DNA from: Lichtheimia corymbifera B2541
Lineage: Eukaryota; Mucoromycota; Mucoromycetes; Mucorales; Lichtheimiaceae
Length of the DNA stretch: 62,608 nucleotides
Assembly (NCBI GenBank): GCA_000697475.1
Contig: JNEU01000923.1
Span: 1-62,608 of the forward strand
Reading direction: 5' to 3'
The notes below the pieces were generated by a model. It searched no databases. It was not told where the DNA came from and worked only from the letters and a program-made list of their open reading frames with translations. Both the position numbers and the translations under genes were made by a program. Shown piece after piece: positions 48,276 to 58,862 of this stretch; position 1 is the stretch's first letter; the number at the start of each line of letters is the position of its first letter.

Positions 48276-49483
48276 ATCGTGTAAATAAATTTGAAATCAT
48301 CTACCAGAAATGGCTTGCCTTGCTTCTCTTAAATACCGTTACCCATAATATCAGTCTTCTCCCTCCTCATTATTATTTGCACCCATAAAGCTGGAAATGA
48401 CATCAAAATAAAAACACGTGACAACAGCTCATGTCATCATTTTTCATCATCATCCTTTGTACACATGGACATCACGCGAGAGGATAACCAGTTTTTGCAT
48501 TCAAATAACAGTACTATGTTCGCACATAATACAAGAGGGTAATTGCGGCATATTACACACGCAAAAAAGAGATCAAGTAAGGTGCTGGAACTTATAAAGC
48601 TTCCTCGGCTCAAGTTGTTTCTGGAACTGTCCAGCTTCTTTTTCACATGGCAAAATACACGTTGGACCATCCGCATTGGCCACGTTACACAGTGAATTCC
48701 ATCACTTTTACCTGGGTAAAGAGTACGACTTTGATGAACAACCCATCACCACAATCCGATTCCCCGTTTTTGAAGATAGACCTATGCTTACTTCGTTATG
48801 AGCAAAGTGGACTTGCAATACCTGTGCACGTGGATATCATCAATCCTAGGAATCCGGTGAGTATATCGGGTCTTGAAACAATCAATCATTTGATTCACAT
48901 TATGCATCATTGTTTATAGCTCTCACGAGTCGTCTGAGTGAAGGTGAAAACTTGATCATTGATATATTGAAACACAGCTTTCAGCAAGTCTAGCTGACAA
49001 TCATAATTGACTACCAGGAAAACGTGCCTGTAGACATGAACGCTTATAGACGTAATATAATAAAAGTAAACCGATTTTGTCGTAAAGTAAACCAACTTCA
49101 AACAAAAAACCGCCGAGTACCTGATATAAGTGATCTATGCCTGAAGGAACATCAAATTTACGAACTTCAAGAGGTGATGTGATGAGCATAGCGTAATGAT
49201 AGGAATTCGCGTATATAGGATTGCATCAACCCAAGAATAGCATAGAGGTAGCGTAAGGTGAGATTAGAACCTTGACCAGCTAGTTACTGTTAAGCACATC
49301 GAAGAAGCTGAAATACATATCCCATCACCATGTTGTCAATGTTGCCATGTAACCCCTCTTTTTCGTTTCCCCTAATACTTCCGAATCATTGGTTTCGCAT
49401 GATGCTTTATGATACTGTAAATGCTGCCTTTTCTTTTTCTCACTCTTCTTCCCACCTCAACTCACTTTATCAAGCCACAAACA
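48276..49483. other. Intergenic region with weak coding-like fragments
   Basis: A frame at 48646-48855 (MAKYTLDHPHWPRYTV...) could splice with a good donor (CCG|GTGAGT) to an acceptor near 48920 and stop at once, giving about 75 aa. A second frame near 49008-49189 reads VPVDMNAYRRNIIKVNRF and also looks protein-like. They do not join convincingly and neither is recognised. They could be a small gene or decayed fragments. Confidence 0.3.
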
Positions 49484-50980
49484 ATGTCCATCATGTTGAA
49501 CAGACATACAATGAAGCAATCACCGACACCTGCTCGTCTCCCACCCCCGTCGCATAGCAGCTGTTGTTGCGGTGGAGATGATTGTCATGCTCGTGCAAGG
49601 TGGCAAGAGGACATGGATGAATTGAAAGATGATGCACGCGCAGTTGCCGGTAAGTGATCCATATATGTACGTGATTACTTGCCCTTGTTAATGCATACAT
49701 CTCATAATAGATATTGCACAAAAGCTTGTCAAGGAAAATGAGCAGCATGTAAATAACATAGAAAAGCTCAATGCCAAGGTACGTATGTCATGGGGGATAT
49801 TATATAGCGTATCTGTGTATCTCACCTGTAATGAGGTTAAAAGCTAGACGCCTATAAAGCACATAGCCATGAGCTGCTGCTATCCCTGGAGGTAGCAGCA
49901 ACCACTCGACAACATCTTGATCAACAATTATCTGAGAAATGCAAACAATTAAAACAGGTAATTCATTGTATTGCTTTAGAAAGGGTAACAGTGCTTTAAA
50001 GGTTGTCACATGGACAGGTTGAAGCTCGTCTTGAACATATCAACACCAAGTACAAGAGTTTGAAGCGTGGTTCAAAAACCAAATCAGCCGAAGTTAAAGA
50101 TATGCAGCTCTTCGTGCAGAACACAGTATGTGAAGCTGTTACTCGAGAGGCATCATTGCGTGGAAAGGTGGGTTGTGTGGATCTGATGCTAATCGTGTAT
50201 ATATGTATTTGATCCTGATGCTCTTGTATGTGTAGCTCCAAACCGCTGAAAGCAAGCTAATGGTAGCAGAACGCAAGTTGACGGCTGGAGACAGGATCAT
50301 CGCCAAAGACAAACAAAGCCATCACAAGCAGGGTAAACAATATGCAGTGTACACGTCCATGCACTTTCCTTTGTTGATTTTTTTTGTCTCTTTTTGGAAT
50401 AGGTGTACCGCTTTTGATGGATTGCAAGCCTATCAGGTTATCAGCACATACCAAGTTGCCTCAACCAATACAATCGCAGCAGCCTGTTTCCAACGCACAG
50501 CAACAGCCATCATTATCCAAAACCACATCCTGGGCAACCACACTGACTGCTGGATCTCTTAACAATGACAACAAGGCTTACGCAACAAAACCCACCACCA
50601 CCACGACAAGTCAACATGACCAACCAGCCAACCAATCGAAAAGCAATAATGATTCCCACCCAGCACCATCTTCAAATTCAATGATGAAGCGCAGCAGACC
50701 ATTCAACTTAAAAAACATTCAGCCTGTCAATCTATGGACCATACAAGTGACACGTGCGCTAGAGAAATTAAGGGCAACGGATCTCAATATAATCGAGAAA
50801 CGAGTGAGACCACCCTATGACAGAAAGAAAATGAGTGAAGTAAGCAACTCGATTATCCAAGACATCCTTTCTGATATCGAGCGGCTCCACACCACTGAAG
50901 ACTCTCCTCTATGGAACCTCTGCAAAATATTACTTCATGAAATTGGCGAGCTGCGTACAAGCTTAAACGATTGTTTATAG
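49484..50980 (+). CDS. Coiled-coil protein of unknown function
   Basis: Not recognised. Exons 49484..49649, 49711..49778, 49844..49957, 50018..50167, 50236..50332, 50403..50980, all GT-AG, give 390 aa. The N-terminus has a Cys/His cluster (SSCCCGGDDCHARARW). Residues of about 40-200 are heptad-rich and charged (DIAQKLVKENEQHVNNIEKL, LDQQLSEKCKQLKQ, VEARLEHINTKYKSLKRG), predicting a long coiled coil. A low-complexity Gln/Ser/Thr/Asn linker follows, then a more ordered C-terminal part (NLWTIQVTRALEKLRATDLN...IIQDILSDIERLH). No catalytic motif. The layout suggests a structural or adaptor role, for example cytoskeletal or spindle-associated; this is inference. An in-frame ATG at 49421 would add 21 residues. 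Confidence 0.75.
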
Positions 50981-51871
50981 CAAAATAGGAATCATTTGTA
51001 ATAATAACAAAGAGCCTAATATGGCTTTTGGAACAACAATGAACTTTGAAAGGATGCTCATTCATTCAAGTGGTGCATCATAAGCCCCCCATCCTCCGAA
51101 GTCAATCATTATTGTGATAAGGTTGGTACGTAGGCAGATCACTGTTGACACCCCTCATAACAGCTTCAATAATCTGGAGCTGAATGTCTCATGATGACAT
51201 TATGGTCGATCCTTAACCACGTTGCCTTTTCTCGAATATAATATGCATTGCCATTGTCGGGTATGAAGCGTCAAGCGTACTAGCCATAATCGTATAAGGG
51301 GTAATCGCAGATTTACATGTTATGAAATGATCAAACGACGTGCATATGTGTACAGAATAACAGTGGTAATAGCCTGTTTGAATACGTGGTGTATATATAG
51401 CGAAAGAGATCTTAGTAGGCAAATGCACGCACGTGATGACGTGCTCAAAACAAAGAATTGTTTCCAGAGGGGGGGAAGATGGGTGGGTGGGTGAGCTGGG
51501 GTGTCAGTACAAATGAAAGCTCCTTCCTGATTAGGAGGAAAAAAGGAGGGGTTTACTATTAGAGCGATTATGGAATTTTGTACGAACGAGTTGAATGGCG
51601 ACTGTTACAAAGGTTGACTGGAAGGTAACTCTCTCGGAGGATAGCATTATAAGGAAAGGTGTACAGAGACAGAGGATGATTGACGTGTTTGTGGGTGATG
51701 ATGAATGATAGGCCTCATTGTGACCCACAGCAAAAGTAACGCACTTATCTCATATCTCTTTCAAGCACGCAACAAGACCCGCTGTTTCCCTCTCTTTACC
51801 CTATTTGTTTCTTCCCTTTCTCTCTTTCTCTTTTTTTTTTTTTTGAAGGTGCCTTTTCTTGCTCCCTTTCC
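50981..51871. other. Intergenic region before the LDB-like gene
   Basis: No gene seen. The last 70 bp is CT-rich with a T run. A GT-rich stretch near 51470-51500 has no clear role. Confidence 0.5.
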
Positions 51872-54103
51872 ATGGCTACCGAATCTGGTGCGACGACTAA
51901 TGGCCGTGGAGTTCCTGCACTGCCATCACAATCACAAGCTGCTTTCATGCACCCTGCTGCAATGAACCAGTCGCAAGCACTGCACAACGCCCAGGAGCAG
52001 CAACTGTTGCAATATCGACGACAACAACTGTATGTTGCACAGCAACGACAACAGCAACTACGAGAAGAACAGCAAATGCAAATGCAAATGCGTATGAGAA
52101 TGCAGCAGCAGATGTCGCCTCACTTACAGATGCAACAGCAGCAGCAGCAGCAGCAGCAACATGACTTACAACAACGCCCACCACCTCCACATCAGACTTC
52201 ACAAGCTGGACCTCTTCCACAACAACAACAACAAGTCCCTTCAAACCAACAACCACCACAGCAACAACAACCACAGCAACAACAACCACAGCAGCAACAG
52301 CAACAGCAGCAGGATCAGAATGGACGTCAGGATCAGACGTTGCAGGATCAGCATATGGCTGCTCGTACAGCTAGTGGTTTTCCCCCTACACCCGTTATTA
52401 CGAATCAGCCCCAGACCAGTGTTATGACTAGTGGTGCACCACCCAATGCGATGGCCCTGAAGCAGCAGTTACCCACTCCAGCCATGACCACTGCTCCATT
52501 ACCAAGGTAATATATGGAAAACAATGAAAGATTTCATTGTCAATGAATTGGGGGAGGGATGTGTATGGATATGTGTGAGATTAGAGTGGAGATACTCATA
52601 TGCATTTCTTTTATTTTTCTCTTTCTCCTTTTCTCTCTTTCTTCCTTTCCTCATCATGCGTAGTAGTGTGGGTACAAATCAAGCTGGCCATGCAGTATTG
52701 AAATTGATGCAATTCAGTGATCGGCTCACTCCGGGAAGCGAGGTATGAAAAGGAAAAAAGAATGGATCCATGATACAATGGTTGTTTAATATCATTCTCT
52801 TTTTCTCTCTCTCTCTCAGGCAACCGATATTGGAGTATGGAACAATTTTGTCGATGATTTCTTCATGCCAAACAGTCTTTTCAAGTTTACATTGTGGCAT
52901 TCGGAGACTGGAAAGAAAAGACAACATAGTAAGTGTCAAGGAGAATTTGGGTCATCATCATACTCAAAGGTGTATATATAGCCATTGGACGACCATGCAT
53001 TGCAAGGATCTTTCAAACACAATATCAATGTGGAGTGACCTCGATTCAGCTTACTTTGGATCAAACCAATATTTTCTTTATGCCCAAGGGTACCATGCTC
53101 GAATGCCCTCGTTCAAGTTTCATCTATCGTTACGACAATGGCTCATTGGTAAGATTATTTTTGAGGATGTAAAGAAAAAGGATAAAGGGCGGAGGCTTAC
53201 ATTTTTTTTTTTGATATCCAGGTTGTCTTGGCAGGGACGCTCATTGTTGAGCTCATGTTGGATAGCCGAACCAATTCACTGAAAATCGAGCGCTTCAATT
53301 TTGAATGTACCATACACGAGGAGTTTATCGCACGGCAACACATCAACACTTCACCTGCCGCCGCCACTAAAAAGAAATCCAAACAAAACAGCAAGAAAGG
53401 TGCCACTTCTCACATCATTCCAGAATCAGTAATAACACCATGGGGTGTACCGGAAAGAATTGTACAACTTTTACTTGTAAGTCTTGTATATATTTCTATG
53501 TACGCATCATCTCATCAACGTCCATTTAGCTCTCTGATACCGCCTTGACATTTGCTGATATTCCATTGGTTGCTATGCTTGCTGATCTTCCACCATTATG
53601 TAAGTATACTTTCTTTCTTTTTCAAAGACAAGAATCAACTGACGAATGCTTGTCTATTTATAGTATCCATGCGTCTTCGTACACAAGTGATTTCAGAAAG
53701 TATCTTTAAGAATCGACCAGCGCCAGTAACAGCCGCCACTGGATATCCTCAAGGATTTATGGGGAATCAACAGCAGCAACAGCAGCAGCAACAACAACAA
53801 CAATTGTATGTGCCATCTCCACTTGGGATGCGTATGGCTCCTAATGGTACATTTATGCCGACATCATCTTCACCTAACCCTATGGCTCCAACCACCATGA
53901 CCTATACCCACGTGCCCTCTCCTCTTGGGACTAGTCCCGTGATAGGAAGTGAGTATATACTTCAACAATGTCGTGCTGTACAATGATGGCTAATCTTTTT
54001 TTTTTATTCAGACAAACGAAAGACAATGGATGATGGAAGTGGTCCAATTTCTGGAGATGGAGGCAAAAACAAGAATGCACGCAAGTTGCAAGGAACAGCA
54101 TAA
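51872..54103 (+). CDS. LIM-domain-binding / SEUSS-like transcriptional adaptor
   Basis: Nuclear adaptor of 563 aa with the LDB fold seen in animal LDB1, plant SEUSS and fungal PtaB/Mfg1 proteins. Exons 51872..52506, 52664..52742, 52820..52928, 52982..53148, 53222..53476, 53530..53599, 53664..53948, 54012..54103, all GT-AG. The first 210 residues are a very Gln-rich activation-type region. The LDB core begins AVLKLMQFSDRLTPG and continues IGVWNNFVDDFFMPN, FKFTLWHSETGKKRQ, PCIARIFQTQYQCGVTSIQL, LECPRSSFIYRYDNGSL and LKIERFNFECTIHEEFI. A Lys/Ser patch (KKKSKQNSKKG) could be a nuclear signal. The C-terminal part has another Gln run and a Pro/Met-rich tail. Fungal relatives act with Flo8/SomA-type factors in adhesion and morphogenesis; that role here is inferred. 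Confidence 0.85.
52020..52315 (+). repeat. CAG/CAA-rich tract coding poly-glutamine
   Basis: Mixed CAG and CAA runs encode repeated glutamine blocks in the N-terminus of the LDB-like adaptor. A second, shorter tract is at about 53768-53803. Mixed codons suggest protein-level selection for glutamine and not a simple pure-repeat expansion. Confidence 0.85.
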
Positions 54104-54345
54104 ATGATTCCCATTCAACCTTTTTTCATCTTATCACCCACCCCGTCCTTTTTTCATGTATCATACCTACATTCACCTTACATCCCATCCTCTTGTTTTC
54201 ATCCGTCATGTTTGTATCATATCATATTTCTTAGTCAATGACAAAAAAGAAGAGTTCTTTCTTCACTTCATCCCACCCTTTGTGGATTAAAAAAGTAAAC
54301 AAGAATGAGAAAACGCAAATTTTATATATATACACACGCACACAA

Positions 54346-55743
54346 CTAGCTGAAATCAAGTGTCCTTGGTCGCTTCATGTCAAAGCCATCTTCTTCCATC
54401 GTCCCTGCTTTTCGTTTCAGTGTTTGGGCTACTTGTTCCGGATCAGGGGCCTTTTTAGGTAGCTTTTCTGGTGATGTGGGTAATGGCGAATTCCGAAAGT
54501 ATGGATGACTCAGGCACTATCGCACATACACACGAGTTGTCAGCTTTGATGGTTTCTCTAAAGCATCCCTCCTTTATACTTTACCTGTTGTGTTGTCCAT
54601 CGTTTGTTTGGATCAAAGACCAGCATCTTTTCTAATAGATCGAGAGCATCCGTACCAGCAGCTGTGAAATAACTTCGTAGTTGGACCTTGGGGAAGGGCT
54701 TAAATTGAATGTAATCGGGCAAGGACGTCATACCCTATATAACATTGTCAATAAACCCTATGTAATGAGAACACATTGTTGATACTTTACCGGCCAATCC
54801 GCTTCAGTGGGTGTGCCCAATGCATGGAAGATCTTTTTCAATTGATCGATATCAGAGTCTCCTGCGACATATGGCGTTCGAAGCATGAGTTCCGCAAAGA
54901 TACAGCCCACAGCCCATATATCCACAGCATATGTATATTCCTGAGCACCGAATAACAACTCGGGTGACCGATACCATCTATGTAATAAAGTTGGATTCAG
55001 CTTTTTGGATCATTCTTGCTCCCGTCTCAATTATATATACCTTGTTACTACTTGCGAAGTCATTTGCCGTCCTGGATCGCCCCAATCTCTTGCCAGGCCA
55101 AAATCAGCAATCTTGAGTACACCATCATGCGTCAGCAACAAGTTATTTGGCTTCATATCCTGTATTTAAAGTCAATCATATTAGCTATCCACTTTTTTGT
55201 GATGACGATGGACATACCCGATGAAGTACAAAGCGACGATGACAATGATCCAATCCACGCAGCGTCATGAGCATCCATGATTTGATGTCGGCTGGCATAA
55301 ACATAATCGTCTTATCCTTGATTACTTGCTCCAGATCCGAATCCAAATACTCAAGCACCAAATTCAAGTTCGTCTTGTGCGAAAAGACATCAATCAACTA
55401 CAATGGATGCATAAGGATCGTGGTGTGCAGGATACGATGTTGATAACTGACCTCGATAATATTTGGATGCTTGAGCTCTTGTAGATACTTGACTTCGCGA
55501 ATGGCGGTCCAATCAAGGCCATCCTTGAACTGACCCATCTTGATCTTCTTAATGGCGACGAGTCGACTTGTGGCCAATTGTGTTCCTGGCAAGAATGTGA
55601 GTGTCGAATGCGATCATGGAGTGAAAGAAAAAAAGCTTCCTACCTCGGTATACCACAGCATAGGTACCTTCACCAACCTTTGCCGTCTTTTGATACTTTT
55701 TCTCTGTTTTCAGATTGTTGGCATCGGCGTCTTCAGCCTTCAT
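54346..55743 (-). CDS. CDK7/Kin28-like cyclin-dependent kinase
   Basis: CDK of the TFIIH kinase module that phosphorylates the RNA polymerase II CTD and, in some lineages, activates other CDKs; 346 aa, the typical length. Exons complement(54346..54516, 54585..54734, 54791..54977, 55041..55159, 55218..55397, 55453..55585, 55644..55743); the boundary at 55452/55453 is uncertain by one base. Glycine loop [15 protein letters not shown] Lys in [22 protein letters not shown] in place of PSTAIRE; catalytic loop [19 protein letters not shown]; and a T-loop ending [14 protein letters not shown] with the activating Thr. The NNLL form and the TAIRE helix point to the CDK7 branch over CDK1. The Lys/Arg-rich C-terminus ([15 protein letters not shown]) fits nuclear location. 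Divergent from TEF1. Confidence 0.94.
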
Positions 55744-56813
55744 GATCGCGTGGCAGCAAGAGGAAAAAGGCAGTGGAAGAAGACCGGAGTTCTTGAACAT
55801 GGCTGCGGGTCCATTGTATGACCTTCTTCAAGCATGAAAGACGTCAAATTCCTTATTCGTTCATCAATCATAGAAAGACAACATTGACCTTTTATTGTAA
55901 TACATTGGACATAATAAAACATGGATAACATACAACGGATTATAAGCCTTACGATCCATTTTGTAACTCTTTAGAGTCAAATGCACAATGCTACTTGGTC
56001 CATAGCCTGGTTACGTATAATACGGGATTCGATGACGACGATGGCTTTCAACAGTAACCAAGAATGCAAGTCGCGTCAGAATGCCTAAGAAGTGATAATC
56101 AGCACTGCTACTATCCCTACAATGGCCAATATGAGCAGCTTACTCGACCTTTTGTGATGGTCCCTTCGTCAGCGTATCACGTTTTAGAAAGCGGCGTAGG
56201 ATATAAAGGTTACACATGCTAAGTTTGTTTGTTTGTCGTGTATGTACATGCTGCTGCTTTAGGATCGTTGGGAGTCGTCATGCATTCAACGCAACATGGG
56301 CACAACCTGCACTGGAAATTGAGATTGGCAAGTGTGTGTAGCTATATACCTTTTGTTACGCAGTAAATCCAAAAAGTGGGAATATTATCGCGCCAAAGCA
56401 AGATGACACGGGTACCAGATCAAGAGCGGCGATTGGATCATACATCATACACGTCGTCACATGCGAGGGGTGATTGACAAGAAGGGATAGAATATACGTG
56501 GTGGTTGGTTGCCAAAGAAGAATTGAGAACAATGACCCCAACATCATCGCCATGGAAACGGTATCCAAGGTCTCACAAAATTTTTGGACACAGCCCATGA
56601 GCTGCCCAATCCACGCAGCATCCGTTTTCCAGTATCCCGTGCTGGTGTTCCGAGATGTGATTATCCCAAAGATACAAAACAATGCTTTCAATGGCGCAGT
56701 AAAGAGCGTTGTCGGGCAAAGTTGTGATCCCCATCACGGTTGCGCAGTTGGTAAGTACCAGAGAAGGAAAAAAAAGTTTTTTCTTGCGGACTCCAATTCG
56801 GGATGACACTGGG

Positions 56814-56821
56814 TATAAATA
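56814..56821 (+). promoter_or_regulatory. TATA box of TEF1
   Basis: TATAAATA lies about 60 nt before the donor of the presumed 5'-UTR intron, at a normal distance for the start of transcription of a highly expressed gene. Confidence 0.65.
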
Positions 56822-56876
56822 AGAAGGCTGCGTAAGCACAGGTCTTGTTCTTCCTCTTTTTGAATCCATCAAACAG

Positions 56877-56958
56877 GTGAGTAACATTCATCCATCATCA
56901 ACATTTATCCATCCATCCTATATCATCACATGTACTCATCCCTCTTGTTGCTATATAG
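56877..56958 (+). other. Probable 5'-UTR intron of TEF1
   Basis: A strong donor (ACAG|GTGAGT) and a strong acceptor (CTATATAG) enclose 82 nt and end 5 nt before the TEF1 start codon. Leader introns are common in EF-1alpha genes. No transcript evidence is available here. Confidence 0.6.
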
Positions 56959-56963
56959 TCACC

Positions 56964-58592
56964 ATGGGTAAGGAGAAGACTCACGTTAACGTTGTCGTCA
57001 TTGGTCACGTCGATTCCGTAAGTACATCTTGACTCAATCTCTACTGCATCTTGTTGCCTTGGGTAAACAATATGCTTTAGAGGTATTGCTATCATGTTTA
57101 GAATATGGTATTAATCCAACATTTGATTATAGGGCAAGTCCACCACTACTGGTCACTTGATCTACAAGTGCGGTGGTATTGACAAGCGTACCATTGAGAA
57201 GTTCGAGAAGGAAGCCGCTGAACTCGGTAAGGGTTCCTTCAAGTACGCCTGGGTTTTGGACAAGCTTAAGGCTGAACGTGAGCGTGGTATCACCATTGAT
57301 ATCGCTCTCTGGAAGTTCGAGACTCCCAAGTACCACGTTACCGTCATTGATGCCCCTGGCCATCGTGATTTCATCAAGAACATGATTACTGGTACTTCCC
57401 AAGCTGACTGTGGTATCTTGATTATTGCTGCTGGTACTGGTGAATTCGAAGCCGGTATCTCCAAGGATGGTCAAACCCGTGAGCACGCTTTGCTTGCCTT
57501 CACCCTTGGTGTCCGTCAATTGATTGTTGCTATCAACAAGATGGACTCCACCAAGTACTCTGAGGCCCGTTACAACGAAATTGTCAAGGAAGTCTCCACC
57601 TTCATCAAGAAGATTGGTTTCAACCCCAAGTCCGTTCCTTTCGTCCCTATCTCTGGCTGGAACGGTGACAACATGTTGGAGGAATCCACCAACATGCCCT
57701 GGTTCAAGGGATGGAACAAGGAGACTAAGGCTGGTGCCAAGACCGGCAAGACCCTTCTTGAAGCCATTGACAACATTGATCCCCCTGTTCGTCCTTCCGA
57801 CAAGCCCCTTCGTCTTCCCCTTCAAGATGTCTACAAGATCGGTGGTATTGGTACAGTTCCTGTCGGTCGTGTTGAGACTGGTGTCATCAAGCCTGGTATG
57901 GTTGTCACCTTCGCTCCCGCTAACGTCACCACTGAAGTCAAGTCCGTCGAAATGCACCACGAGCAACTCGCTGAAGGTGTTCCCGGTGACAACGTCGGTT
58001 TCAACGTCAAGAACGTTTCCGTCAAGGATATCCGCCGTGGTAACGTCTGCTCTGACTCCAAGAACGACCCCGCCAAGGAATCCGCTTCCTTCACCGCTCA
58101 AGTTATCGTCTTGAACCACCCCGGTCAAATTGGTGCTGGTTACTCTCCTGTCTTGGATTGCCACACTGCTCACATTGCATGCAAGTTCTCTGAGCTCCTT
58201 GAGAAGATCGATCGTCGTTCCGGTAAGTAAATCTTTTGGTTAGGATAGCGGTGTTTAGCTTAATCTTTTGATTTTGCCTCAATCGCTCCTTCCTTGACCT
58301 TTCTCGATTACTTTTTGATCATTTGCTAATCCAAACCCTCTCCATTTTTTCGAAAACAGGTAAGAAGTTGGAAGATTCCCCCAAGTTCGTTAAGTCTGGT
58401 GACTCTGCTATCGTCAAGATGGTTCCTTCCAAGCCCATGTGCGTTGAAGCCTACACTGAATATCCTCCTCTTGGTCGTTTCGCTGTCCGTGATATGCGTC
58501 AAACCGTCGCTGTCGGTGTCATCAAGGCCGTTGAGAAGGTTGACAAGGCTGGCAAGGTTACCAAGGCTGCCCAAAAGGCTGGCAAGAAATAA
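56964..58592 (+). CDS. TEF1: Translation elongation factor 1-alpha
   Basis: GTPase that delivers aminoacyl-tRNA to the ribosome; 458 aa, the exact fungal length. Exons 56964..57017, 57133..58222, 58360..58592, GT-AG. N-terminus [20 protein letters not shown] with G1 split by intron 1 at [21 protein letters not shown] and [16 protein letters not shown] carry G3 and G4. Domains 2 and 3 follow ([34 protein letters not shown]) and the protein ends with a Lys-rich tail (KAAQKAGKK). Codon use is strongly biased, with preferred C-ending codons (AAG, TTC, ATC, GTC), sharply unlike the neighbours. That bias also creates a 348-codon antisense frame, which is an artefact. Intron 2 (58223-58359) is longer than most here. 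Confidence 0.99.
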
Positions 58593-58862
58593 GTGCATCC
58601 ATTATGATTCGTACTTTTTTAAAAAGGCCATTGAGTCTTTTTGTATAATAATAAAAAAGGATTATACAGCATTTGTGGATGGTTCATGTGAGTTGGTTTC
58701 ATTTTGGAGAGGATGATGCCAGAATTGTAATCTTCAACGCCAGCTTTCCAATGTCATCTTGGATAAAAAGATGATTTATATGTAATATATGCTTCGTTGT
58801 ATCAGTATTTTGGCAACCGCAATGGGATTTATTATCATGTATGCAATTCAAAGGGAGGGTAG
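58593..58862. terminator. TEF1 3' flank
   Basis: AT-rich stretch with AATAATAAAAAAGG about 55 nt after the stop codon, a plausible polyadenylation region. No gene seen. Confidence 0.45.

Larger units (their letters stand above)
55744..56963. promoter_or_regulatory. Divergent region: CDK7 promoter and TEF1 promoter
   Basis: A gap of about 1.2 kb between opposed start codons. The TEF1 side holds a TATA box (56814-56820) and a probable 5'-UTR intron. Frames at 56356-56691 (minus) and 56474-56806 (plus) overlap each other and show no family motif, so they are not called genes. Confidence 0.6.

Noticed and set aside
56356..56806. Overlapping frames of about 110 codons on both strands upstream of TEF1
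   Set aside because: They overlap each other in a region that must be promoter and show no recognisable family features.
57127..58173. 348-codon open frame antisense to TEF1
   Set aside because: It mirrors the strongly biased codons of TEF1; such shadow frames are common opposite highly expressed genes and it has no family features.
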